The translations under genes and the position numbers were made by a program. Positions 1 to 6,907 of a DNA stretch of 64,000 nucleotides are shown one piece after another. Each line of letters begins with the position of its first letter. Positions within the stretch are counted from its first letter, which is position 1. The stretch comes from JABLTI01 sp035528035 (GTDB lineage: Archaea; Asgardarchaeota; Heimdallarchaeia; JABLTI01), in NCBI GenBank assembly GCA_035528035.1, contig DATKZI010000026.1:124001-188000 (forward strand). Reading direction: 5' to 3'. The notes beneath the pieces were generated by a model. It had not been told where the DNA came from and searched no databases. It saw nothing but the letters and a program-made list of their open reading frames with translations.

Positions 1-69
1 GTTCTCACTGCTGCAAAAGCCGCTAATCTTGATGGTTTTATTAAAGAACGTTTGGCTATTAAACCATAG
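1..69 (+). CDS. rpl14e: C-terminal end of an L14e-like ribosomal protein (partial)
   Basis: The window opens inside a reading frame that gives 22 residues, including LDGFIKERLAIKP, and stops with TAG at 67-69. The pattern of a helix followed by a KERLxIK ending resembles the C-terminus of archaeal large-subunit protein eL14 (L14e). In many archaea rpl14e lies just upstream of cbf5, which is the next gene here. The assignment rests on this short tail plus gene order, so it is moderate. The rest of the gene lies outside the window. Confidence 0.5.
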   Translation, partial: VLTAAKAANLDGFIKERLAIKP

Positions 70-213
70 TTCTTCTTTCAAGCTTAGATAAAAATTATCA
101 GAAAAATGTTAAAGAAAACCATCCTTTCCTTTAAATAGAAGGAAAGATTTTATTTTTTCTTATTGTATGATTTATTAAATAATAGTTATCAAGTAAAATA
201 TCTGGTGATTTTA

Positions 214-1227
214 ATGTCCCCTGTAGAAAATAAATTACCTTCAGAACTGCCACGTAAATTACTTACGAAATCAGACGACTATGAAATAACTGAATATGGT
301 CATAATCCAGAGGAACGTAATATTCATGAACTTATCCGATTAGGGGTCATTAATGTAGATAAAAATCCTAATCCTACTAGCCAGGAGATTGTTGCTTATA
401 TTAAGCGTATTTTTAATATCACAAAAGCAGGTCATTCTGGTACGCTCGATCCAGCAGTTTCAGGTATATTACCTGTAGCATTACAAGATGCAACAAAAAT
501 CACTGATGCACTTTTACCTGCTGGGAAGGAATATGTTTGTGTTATGCATTTACATGTGAAAGTTTCCGACCAAGAAATTTATTCTGTAATGAAAGAATTT
601 GTTGGTGAAATTTTTCAAAAACCTCCAGTAAAATCAAATGTTAAACGTGTTCTTAGAAAGCGAACAATCTATTATATTGAATTATTAGAAATAGAAGAGC
701 AAGATGTTTTATTTAAAGTAGGATGTGAAAAGGGTACATATATCCGTAAGTTATGTCATGATTTCGGACTGGTTCTTGGTTGTGGAGCACACATGAAAGA
801 ACTTCGAAGAACAAAATCAGGTCCATTTAGAGAAGATGAATCATTATCATCTTTAACTCGTATCTTTGATGCTTATGAAGTCTATAAGCAAACTGGTAGC
901 GAAGAAGAGCTCAGAAAAATTGTTCAACCAATGGAACATGGTCTTACACATTTGCCAAAGGTCATTATACGAGATAATGCTATAGGTGCTATATGTCATG
1001 GAGCAAGTTTGGCTGTTCCTGGTGTATTGAAACTTGATAATATCATCAAGAAAGATGATCTCGTTTTGATGGAAAGTCTCAAAGGAGAAGCAGTTGCACT
1101 AGGTTATGCTAAAATGGATTGTAAGAAAATTCTGGAAATTAATAATGGAATAGCTGTTAAAACATCTCGAGTATTAATGGATCGTGATGTTTATCCTAAA
1201 GTCTGGAAGGAACAGAGTAAAAAATGA
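214..1227 (+). CDS. cbf5: tRNA/rRNA pseudouridine synthase Cbf5 (archaeal dyskerin)
   Basis: Cbf5 is the catalytic subunit of archaeal H/ACA RNPs, which convert uridine to pseudouridine in rRNA; it can also modify tRNA U55. The TruB-type catalytic motif HSGTLDP lies near residues 74-80 and holds the catalytic Asp. A KPPVKS segment and the KGTYIRKLCHDFG block follow, and a C-terminal PUA domain covers about residues 250-325. The length (337 aa) is normal for archaeal Cbf5. I chose ATG 214 because a GGTGAT ribosome binding site sits at 204-209; the reading frame is open from 163, but the extra 17 residues are not part of the family. The gene overlaps the next one by 4 bases (ATGA). Confidence 0.95.
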   Translation: MSPVENKLPSELPRKLLTKSDDYEITEYGHNPEERNIHELIRLGVINVDKNPNPTSQEIVAYIKRIFNITKAGHSGTLDPAVSGILPVALQDATKITDALLPAGKEYVCVMHLHVKVSDQEIYSVMKEFVGEIFQKPPVKSNVKRVLRKRTIYYIELLEIEEQDVLFKVGCEKGTYIRKLCHDFGLVLGCGAHMKELRRTKSGPFREDESLSSLTRIFDAYEVYKQTGSEEELRKIVQPMEHGLTHLPKVIIRDNAIGAICHGASLAVPGVLKLDNIIKKDDLVLMESLKGEAVALGYAKMDCKKILEINNGIAVKTSRVLMDRDVYPKVWKEQSKK

Positions 1228-1823
1228 ATGGTCATTACTATTCTGAGAAACCTTCAACCTCTGGAAAAACGACCACCATTTATACGCATCAATTGGGTTC
1301 TCCATTGATTTTTAAGAGTCAATCAGGAATCTTTAGTTGGAAACAAGTAGATACTGGTAGTGAGATTTTATTAAATAATTTAGATATGCCAAAAAATGGT
1401 TTAATTTTAGATTTAGGATGTGGATATGGTTTTTTAGGGATTGCTTTAGCAAAAGCTTATCCTGATTTTTCCTTAATCTTAACTGATATCAATGAATTAG
1501 CAGTAAAATATTCACAAGAAAATTGTATTGTAAATAAGGTAACAAAAAATACTATTGTAAAACAAGGAAACCTCTATGAATCTATAAAAAAACGAAAATT
1601 CGATTTAATAATAACTAATCCTCCACTAATGGCTGGTAAAGCTATATTAAAACAAATAATTTCCCAATCAGTAGAATATCTGAATGAAAATGGGTCTTTA
1701 CAGCTAGTAGTTCCTAAAAAGAAGGGATTAATATCAATGCAAAGAATGTTAACGGAAACATATGGTGATTTTGCTGTTTTAACTAAAAAATCAGGTTTCT
1801 GGGTTCTAAAAGCTTACATATAA
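1224..1823 (+). CDS. Class I SAM-dependent methyltransferase, RsmC/MJ0882-like small domain
   Basis: This 199-aa protein is a compact Rossmann-fold methyltransferase. The SAM-binding motif I is LDLGCGYGFLG near residues 62-72, the acidic end of strand 2 is LTDIN, and the substrate-side motif is TNPPL near residue 132. The NPP motif is typical of enzymes that methylate exocyclic or amide nitrogens in nucleic acid bases or glutamine. The whole chain matches the small MTS domain found alone in archaea. The start codon overlaps the cbf5 stop, so the two are probably translated together. That favours an RNA substrate, but the substrate is not determined. Confidence 0.85.
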   Translation: MNGHYYSEKPSTSGKTTTIYTHQLGSPLIFKSQSGIFSWKQVDTGSEILLNNLDMPKNGLILDLGCGYGFLGIALAKAYPDFSLILTDINELAVKYSQENCIVNKVTKNTIVKQGNLYESIKKRKFDLIITNPPLMAGKAILKQIISQSVEYLNENGSLQLVVPKKKGLISMQRMLTETYGDFAVLTKKSGFWVLKAYI

Positions 1824-1889
1824 TTAAAAATCATTCTTAGCACAAAACTAAAAAAAGGGTAATGAACCAAAAATAAACTAATAATCACA

Positions 1890-2006
1890 GCTGAGGTCGC
1901 TTAGCTTGGTAGGGCGGTAGCCTGGAAATGATAATCATTTCATATACCAAACCAGTTAGCTACTGTGCGAAAGCACTCGCGAGTTCGAATCTCGCCCTCA
2001 GCACCA
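1890..2006 (+). tRNA. tRNA-Ser (anticodon GGA) with a 30-nt intron, CCA encoded
   Basis: The acceptor stem pairs 1890-1896 (GCTGAGG) with 1996-2002 (CCTCAGC), followed by discriminator A at 2003 and an encoded CCA at 2004-2006. The T arm is GCGAG-TTCGAAT-CTCGC (1979-1995). The anticodon stem pairs GTAGC (1917-1921) with GCTAC (1959-1963). The anticodon GGA is at 1924-1926. A long variable arm with a GTGC/GCAC stem and GAAA loop (1965-1976) marks a class II tRNA and agrees with serine. The intron is 1928-1957, at canonical position 37/38. CTGG (1922-1925) pairs with CCAG (1952-1955), giving AAA and TTA bulges as in a bulge-helix-bulge splice site. Confidence 0.96.
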
Positions 2007-2125
2007 ATTTTTCCTTTGTTTTTACTTTCAGTTATCTCTACACTCTTTTCTTATAAATGATAAAATTTAGGTCTTTTTATACATAAATCCCTCTTATATA
2101 ATAAGATAAAACGAGCTGATAATTT

Positions 2126-2419
2126 ATGGCTAATGAAAATAGTTTTTCGAATGGTAATAATGGTGCCAAAGTTTGCGATATCATTCATTTCTTTAACAAA
2201 CAACGATCTAATAGTTTACAAGTTTTTGTTGAAGATCCCTACTTGAAAGATGGTCGTTGGTTAACAAGTGGATCCATCCGTATTGTACTTACAAAATTTG
2301 GCGAACCAAATCAAATTAATGCTATTAAGCTTACTTTTGCAGAAGCTACTGAATTAATTTATAGGCTACAAAAAGGTCTTGATTTTGCTATAAGTAAGGA
2401 ATTTGATTTACAAAAATAA
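2126..2419 (+). CDS. Small conserved-looking protein of unknown function (97 aa)
   Basis: I do not recognise this protein. It has a flexible N-terminus rich in Asn and Gly, then a mixed alpha/beta region with predicted strands around SLQVFVEDP and SIRIVLTKFG. It ends in a helix around FAEATELIYRLQKGLDFAI. No cysteines are arranged as a metal site, and there is no membrane segment. The size and fold pattern would suit a small nucleic-acid-binding or regulatory protein, but nothing in the sequence proves that. It stands alone between the tRNA gene and a membrane-protein operon. Confidence 0.7.
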   Translation: MANENSFSNGNNGAKVCDIIHFFNKQRSNSLQVFVEDPYLKDGRWLTSGSIRIVLTKFGEPNQINAIKLTFAEATELIYRLQKGLDFAISKEFDLQK

Positions 2420-2544
2420 CTTACAAATGCTTAATTTCCCACCTTTAATCCCTTTTTTCCTTTCGGTTTAAGGCAAAAATATATGGAAAGAATAAAATAA
2501 TTCAAATAACTATGTTTTAGAGTAATCTATAGTTATAATAATCA

Positions 2545-3504
2545 TTGGTAGTTGCTTTCAGTTATTTTTTGAAGAAACTAACCAATTTCCCCCAAAATCT
2601 AAAGGATTTGAATAAATTGAGAAGACCCAATGGTGGAGTTATTTGGTTATTACTTTCAGGTGTAGCTATGGCTTTTGCTTTTAATCAGATTGTTTCTTGG
2701 TTTTTAGCTTTGCAATATTATATTCCCTCTTTCATTATTCTCGTGCTCAGCGGTTATATAACTGCACGTGTTATAGGAAGAGTTGGTGGCGAATTTTCAA
2801 CTGGAGCTAAAAGTTATTCTATTTTGCTTGAAGGTTTCATGTTTGGTATGGCATTTGATCTAATGCGAATTCGTTATGATTGGTTTATTAATATCTTTAA
2901 GTACATTGCAATTGGTTCATTCTTTATTCTAATAGCTATGGTATATAAACGTAATTTAGAAAAATATGCTGAGCAAAGTCCAAAAGATGGCCCACATTTG
3001 GGATTAATGAGATTACCAATCCTCTATATTATCGCAGGTGCTTCCTTTGGTTTAGTAATCTGTTCCATTGTTGAAGCTTTTCTTAATTCATTATTCTTTA
3101 TTGCTCTCCTACCATTCCTATTACTTGTTTCTATATTTGTTATGATAACAGCTAAAGCTAATAATGATTTACTTGATAGCCAGTCAGGTGTTTGGCAACA
3201 ATTACTTGCTGGAGGAATGCTTGGCATAACATATGATCTACTTCTATTTAGAGTACTTGTATGGCAAGATTTACTCAAAGCATTCATTATTTTCGCAATT
3301 TTCGTAATAACAGCTTCGGTGGTAAGAATGAAAGAAGCAACAATTATCAAGTCAGAAGGAATTAGGCTTGATTTTGATTCGAAGAAAACAACGAAACCCA
3401 AAAAAGTTGTTGGTTCTATTGACCTTCAGAAACGAACATCTTCAAGCTCCACTCGAAGTAAAACCTCAAGTAAAACTAAATCTAGCTCACAAAGGAGGAA
3501 ATGA
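2545..3504 (+). CDS. Multi-spanning membrane protein with an internal duplication
   Basis: This 319-aa protein has about eight hydrophobic segments and a very basic, Ser/Lys-rich cytoplasmic tail (about residues 265-319). Two halves look duplicated. The block at about 94-137, with LLEGFMFGMAFDLM, aligns with about 220-263, with LLAGGMLGITYDLL; each is followed by a similar pair of membrane helices. The function is unknown. The start is TTG at 2545 without an obvious ribosome binding site, and no better start is available before the first membrane segment. The stop overlaps the ATG of the next gene (ATGA), so the two are probably one operon with a membrane-linked function. Confidence 0.75.
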   Translation: MVVAFSYFLKKLTNFPQNLKDLNKLRRPNGGVIWLLLSGVAMAFAFNQIVSWFLALQYYIPSFIILVLSGYITARVIGRVGGEFSTGAKSYSILLEGFMFGMAFDLMRIRYDWFINIFKYIAIGSFFILIAMVYKRNLEKYAEQSPKDGPHLGLMRLPILYIIAGASFGLVICSIVEAFLNSLFFIALLPFLLLVSIFVMITAKANNDLLDSQSGVWQQLLAGGMLGITYDLLLFRVLVWQDLLKAFIIFAIFVITASVVRMKEATIIKSEGIRLDFDSKKTTKPKKVVGSIDLQKRTSSSSTRSKTSSKTKSSSQRRK

Positions 3505-4928
3505 AGTTCATGAAAAGAACAAATCTCTGTTTCATTTTTGTTCTCTCACTTATGGTAATACCATTTCTTACTGACTTTTTAATCATTCCTATTGCTGCTG
3601 AACCATATGGTGAAGATGTAAAAATAGGTTTTACATGGATAAACGGTTTGTCTGGTGCTTCTGAATTGATTGATATTGGTTATGTAAAAGCAGCAGAAAT
3701 GGGCGCCCAAATAGAACATCGTGAATATCGTTGGGATTACTTAGATCTTTCATTTAACTCTATTTTTGAATGGAGTGATATCTATCTTTCCAGATATCCT
3801 ACTATTAATGCTTCAATAGCACTAAGTGTTATTAATGGAAATTCTTCCTGTATACCATTTGATATTGAATTTGAACCTTATACTGAACTTTCTACTGGTA
3901 CAATCAGATTTAATGATACAGTAATAGTTAATCGTCTACTCAATATGACTCAAAGTGTTATAAATGTATTAAGTCCTACTTACATCAGTTTTGGTAGCGA
4001 GGTAAATGGATTCTTTGAAACTTATTATGACTATGAAACAGATAATATTACTAATACATTGATGCTTGAAGATTATGTTGATTTGTGTGAACAACTATAT
4101 GATTTTGTCAAAGTTAATTATACCAATGTACAAGTTCTTTCAATATTCCGTTATCAACCGCCAGAAGATATTCAAAATATCAGAAAATTTTTGCCATATT
4201 TCACAGATTGTTGTGATATTTTTGGTGTTTCTGCTAGGATATTTACTGATAATAACGGTTATAATTCAATGTTAGATTTAGATGGTGTTCTTGAAAGATA
4301 TACTTCTTTTGCCAATCTTTCCAGTAAGAAATTCGCTATAACAAATGCATACACAATTTCAGACAGTAGATCTGGTGGTTCAGAATATTATCAAGAAAAT
4401 TATGTTCGATATCTCTTTAGTGTAATCAAAAAATATGAAGCTAAGATTGAATTTCTTTGTTGGTATACAGTTTTTGATTATCCACCTGGATATTTATCAA
4501 CATTTTTCAATCCTTACCTTGAAGCACACGCTACTGCTGGGTTACTTACTTCTAACGGAGATCTAAAGAGGTCTTATTTTGCTTGGATTGATGAAATGCG
4601 TTCGATGGGTCGTTTAACTGACTATCGTATACCATGGAAAACTGCTGTAGGTTCATTAACAATTGTTGCTGTTTTTGGCTTCTTAACTTATGCTTATGTT
4701 ATGGAAGGTTTGCAGTTTAGAAAAGAGGATGAAAAGGAAAAGACTAAAGAGCAACCTTCTGAAGCGGAGAAGGAAGAAAAACGTAAAAAGAAGAAAGAGA
4801 AGAAACCCAAAACAATAGAATTCACTGAAGAAGGTTTTGCTGCTAAAGATGAATCTGAGTTTGTTTTAGAGAAATCCGAGGAAAATCTTGAAAGTGAAAC
4901 TGTAACAATAGAAGAAAATGAAGAGTAA
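3501..4928 (+). CDS. Membrane-anchored extracellular protein with a glycoside-hydrolase-like TIM barrel
   Basis: The N-terminus is a signal peptide (KRTNLCFIFVLSLMVIPFLTDFLIIPIAA). The ectodomain of about 340 residues has alternating strands and helices and several features of (beta/alpha)8 glycosidases: GFTWINGLSG at the start, YISFGSEVNGFF with a possible catalytic Glu after strand 4, and KFAITNAYT and EFLCWYTVFDYPP later. A single membrane segment (about residues 385-405) is followed by a highly charged Lys/Glu cytoplasmic tail. N-glycosylation sequons are frequent. The enzyme activity is inferred from fold pattern only. ATG 3501 is very close to the GGAGG at 3494-3498, so ATG 3510 may be the true start. 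Confidence 0.65.
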   Translation: MKFMKRTNLCFIFVLSLMVIPFLTDFLIIPIAAEPYGEDVKIGFTWINGLSGASELIDIGYVKAAEMGAQIEHREYRWDYLDLSFNSIFEWSDIYLSRYPTINASIALSVINGNSSCIPFDIEFEPYTELSTGTIRFNDTVIVNRLLNMTQSVINVLSPTYISFGSEVNGFFETYYDYETDNITNTLMLEDYVDLCEQLYDFVKVNYTNVQVLSIFRYQPPEDIQNIRKFLPYFTDCCDIFGVSARIFTDNNGYNSMLDLDGVLERYTSFANLSSKKFAITNAYTISDSRSGGSEYYQENYVRYLFSVIKKYEAKIEFLCWYTVFDYPPGYLSTFFNPYLEAHATAGLLTSNGDLKRSYFAWIDEMRSMGRLTDYRIPWKTAVGSLTIVAVFGFLTYAYVMEGLQFRKEDEKEKTKEQPSEAEKEEKRKKKKEKKPKTIEFTEEGFAAKDESEFVLEKSEENLESETVTIEENEE

Positions 4929-4959
4929 GATTGAAGATAGTTTATTCAGTCTCTTCATC

Positions 4960-5847
4960 CTATTTTTCTTTTTTATTAATTTCTTTTGGAAAAGATATTA
5001 CCTTTTCTTTTACTTCCAATTTTGGATAGATCATTCCAGGTTGAGGGGGCATACTATTATAGACTTGTTCTATTTCGATTACTCCTCGAGAATTTGTTAT
5101 CCCCAAATAGGTTCCTTTGACAAGCATTGTTTCCGTTTCAAAATCCATAACAAAAACAGCTACTTTGCTATTTTCAGGAATTTTAAGTAAATCATCTTTG
5201 AATTGTGATAATGGAAAGATTATTTTTTTGTTTTCTATTGACCTTGCTTGGAAACATGGAATAATTATAGGATAACCATCCTTTGGATCTAAATAAGCAA
5301 TAAATTTTGGAAATACTAAACCATTGTATAATTTTGTACCAAATTTTGGTAATCGATTTTCAATTTTCCCTGTTCTATGTTTCCGTTTACCAAATAAATT
5401 TCTAATAATACCTTTTACTATACCAAAAAGAGGAATGTCTCGAATACTTGATGCTTCTTTTACCTTATTGAAATAAGTCTTGTAAACTCTCATATAAACA
5501 TTATATCTAAATAAATCAGTTTGATTAAAATCAGCAGCATCTTCAGCTTCAGTTGAACAATAGTTAAAATCAGCTTTAATTTGTATAAATTTGAATGGCA
5601 TTTCTGCTGTCATAAAAAGAATTCCTTGTTTTGAATTTGCTAATACATTCTTCTTACTCGTTCCATAGGTAAATTCACCCCATTTTACTGTTGATGGATT
5701 AACTGCCTTGTTACTTGTAATCATAGTTATATGTGGGTCTCCATTTGAATCAATTGTTGCAATCATTTTTGCCATTATATCGGGATGGGTAAATTCTACT
5801 GCTTTCTGAGTTAATTTTTCTGACCAGATGTTTTTATTTTTCTTCAT
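4960..5847 (-). CDS. PNPOx-like split-barrel flavin-binding protein
   Basis: The N-terminal part (IATIDSNGDPHITMITSNKA, then KWGEFTYGTSKKN) has the pattern of the pyridoxamine 5'-phosphate oxidase-like split beta-barrel that binds FMN or a related cofactor. At 295 aa it is about twice the size of a single barrel. A second barrel-like half (YPIIIPCFQARS, then SKVAVFVMDFETETMLVKGTYLG) suggests a tandem arrangement. The central part has a basic stretch (FGKRKHRTGK). It lies 61 bases downstream of a glycyl-radical-enzyme activase on the same strand, so it may act in the same pathway, but the substrate is unknown. Confidence 0.7.
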   Translation of the reverse strand: MKKNKNIWSEKLTQKAVEFTHPDIMAKMIATIDSNGDPHITMITSNKAVNPSTVKWGEFTYGTSKKNVLANSKQGILFMTAEMPFKFIQIKADFNYCSTEAEDAADFNQTDLFRYNVYMRVYKTYFNKVKEASSIRDIPLFGIVKGIIRNLFGKRKHRTGKIENRLPKFGTKLYNGLVFPKFIAYLDPKDGYPIIIPCFQARSIENKKIIFPLSQFKDDLLKIPENSKVAVFVMDFETETMLVKGTYLGITNSRGVIEIEQVYNSMPPQPGMIYPKLEVKEKVISFPKEINKKEK

Positions 5848-5908
5848 ATTTGTTACACTCTAACTTTTCTATTATTTTATTTCATAATCATAAGTTTTTA
5901 TTCCATTA

Positions 5909-6889
5909 TTAACTACTTTCTCGTTTAGTCATTCCTGACCAAAATACATTTTTCACTCCCAGTTGAATCGCAAGATTATATAGATATTCTACTCTTTCTC
6001 TCTCGAGTAAAGGTAATCCTTCTAATGCCCATTCCCAATCCATTCTGTCATATTTATCTTGGGCTAAATTATTAAATGCTAAGAGATCCCAGCGGTCTAC
6101 TAGATTGTCTAGTTCTTTTATTATGAAATTTGCTAATCCAATAATATTTTCATCTGTTGCGGTGTAATTTGGAATTAAAGGGGTTCTAATCCATATCGCT
6201 TTCCTATCTTCTCTAACTTTCTTAACTAACCATATGCAATTTTCTAAAATGATTTTATTTGAAATACCAGTAAATTGCTTATGTTTTTCATCATTAATTT
6301 CTTTGAGATCATAAAGAAATAGATTCACGAAAGGAAAGAGTTTTTCCAAGTTTGTCTTTGTTGTATATCCACATGTATCTACTGCTGTGTGAATATTACC
6401 TTCCTTGCACTTCTTCAGCAAAGCTAAAACAAAATCTGTTTGGAGCATAGGTTCTCCTCCAGATATTGTTATTCCTCCACCAGATCTTTCATAGTAGATT
6501 CGATCCTTATCGATTTCATTATAAAGAGCGTCTAAATTCCACATAGAACCAAAAATTTTCAATGAACCTGAAGGACATTCATCTGCGCATTTTAAACATA
6601 TTGTGCAAATTTTTCTATCAATATGTACTCCTTCTTCATCATATTTCATAGCTTTTTTGGGACATATTTCTATACAAGTTTTACAACCTATACATTGCAC
6701 TCTAAACCATTGTAAACCAGGAGTAATTGGGATGGATTCCGGATTATGGCACCAATCGCATTTCAAAGGACACCCTTTTAGAAAGATTGTTGTTCTTATG
6801 CCAGGTCCATCATCTGTTGATAATTTTTGGATTTCTAAGATTAATCCTTGCTTTTGAGATACATCCTTTCCATCTAAGGTCGAATTCAA
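5909..6889 (-). CDS. Glycyl radical enzyme activating enzyme (radical SAM) with 2x[4Fe-4S] ferredoxin insert
   Basis: This 326-aa protein generates the glycyl radical on its partner enzyme using S-adenosylmethionine and a [4Fe-4S] cluster. The radical SAM motif CxxxCxxC is seen in GCPLKCDWCHNPES near residues 40-53. It is followed by a ferredoxin-like insert with two full cysteine sets: CIGCKTCIEICP and CTICLKCADECP. The GGGITISGGEP motif and the later DTCGYT and DLKEIN blocks are typical of the PflA family. The insert is the rule in activases of non-PFL glycyl radical enzymes. It begins 18 bases after its presumed substrate enzyme, so the two are one operon. Confidence 0.93.
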   Translation of the reverse strand: MNSTLDGKDVSQKQGLILEIQKLSTDDGPGIRTTIFLKGCPLKCDWCHNPESIPITPGLQWFRVQCIGCKTCIEICPKKAMKYDEEGVHIDRKICTICLKCADECPSGSLKIFGSMWNLDALYNEIDKDRIYYERSGGGITISGGEPMLQTDFVLALLKKCKEGNIHTAVDTCGYTTKTNLEKLFPFVNLFLYDLKEINDEKHKQFTGISNKIILENCIWLVKKVREDRKAIWIRTPLIPNYTATDENIIGLANFIIKELDNLVDRWDLLAFNNLAQDKYDRMDWEWALEGLPLLERERVEYLYNLAIQLGVKNVFWSGMTKRESS

Positions 6890-6907
6890 TCCCTGATCAC
6901 CTTTTTT

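Noticed and set aside
163..213. Open frame upstream of Cbf5 that would extend it by 17 residues
   Set aside because: The extra residues do not belong to the family, and a good ribosome binding site (204-209) sits just before ATG 214.
3024..3401. Minus-strand open frame inside the membrane-protein gene
   Set aside because: It lies wholly within a clear coding region on the other strand and gives a low-complexity product without a start signal.
4066..4275. Overlapping frame inside the glycosidase-like gene
   Set aside because: Shadow of the real gene in another frame; no ribosome binding site and no recognisable product.
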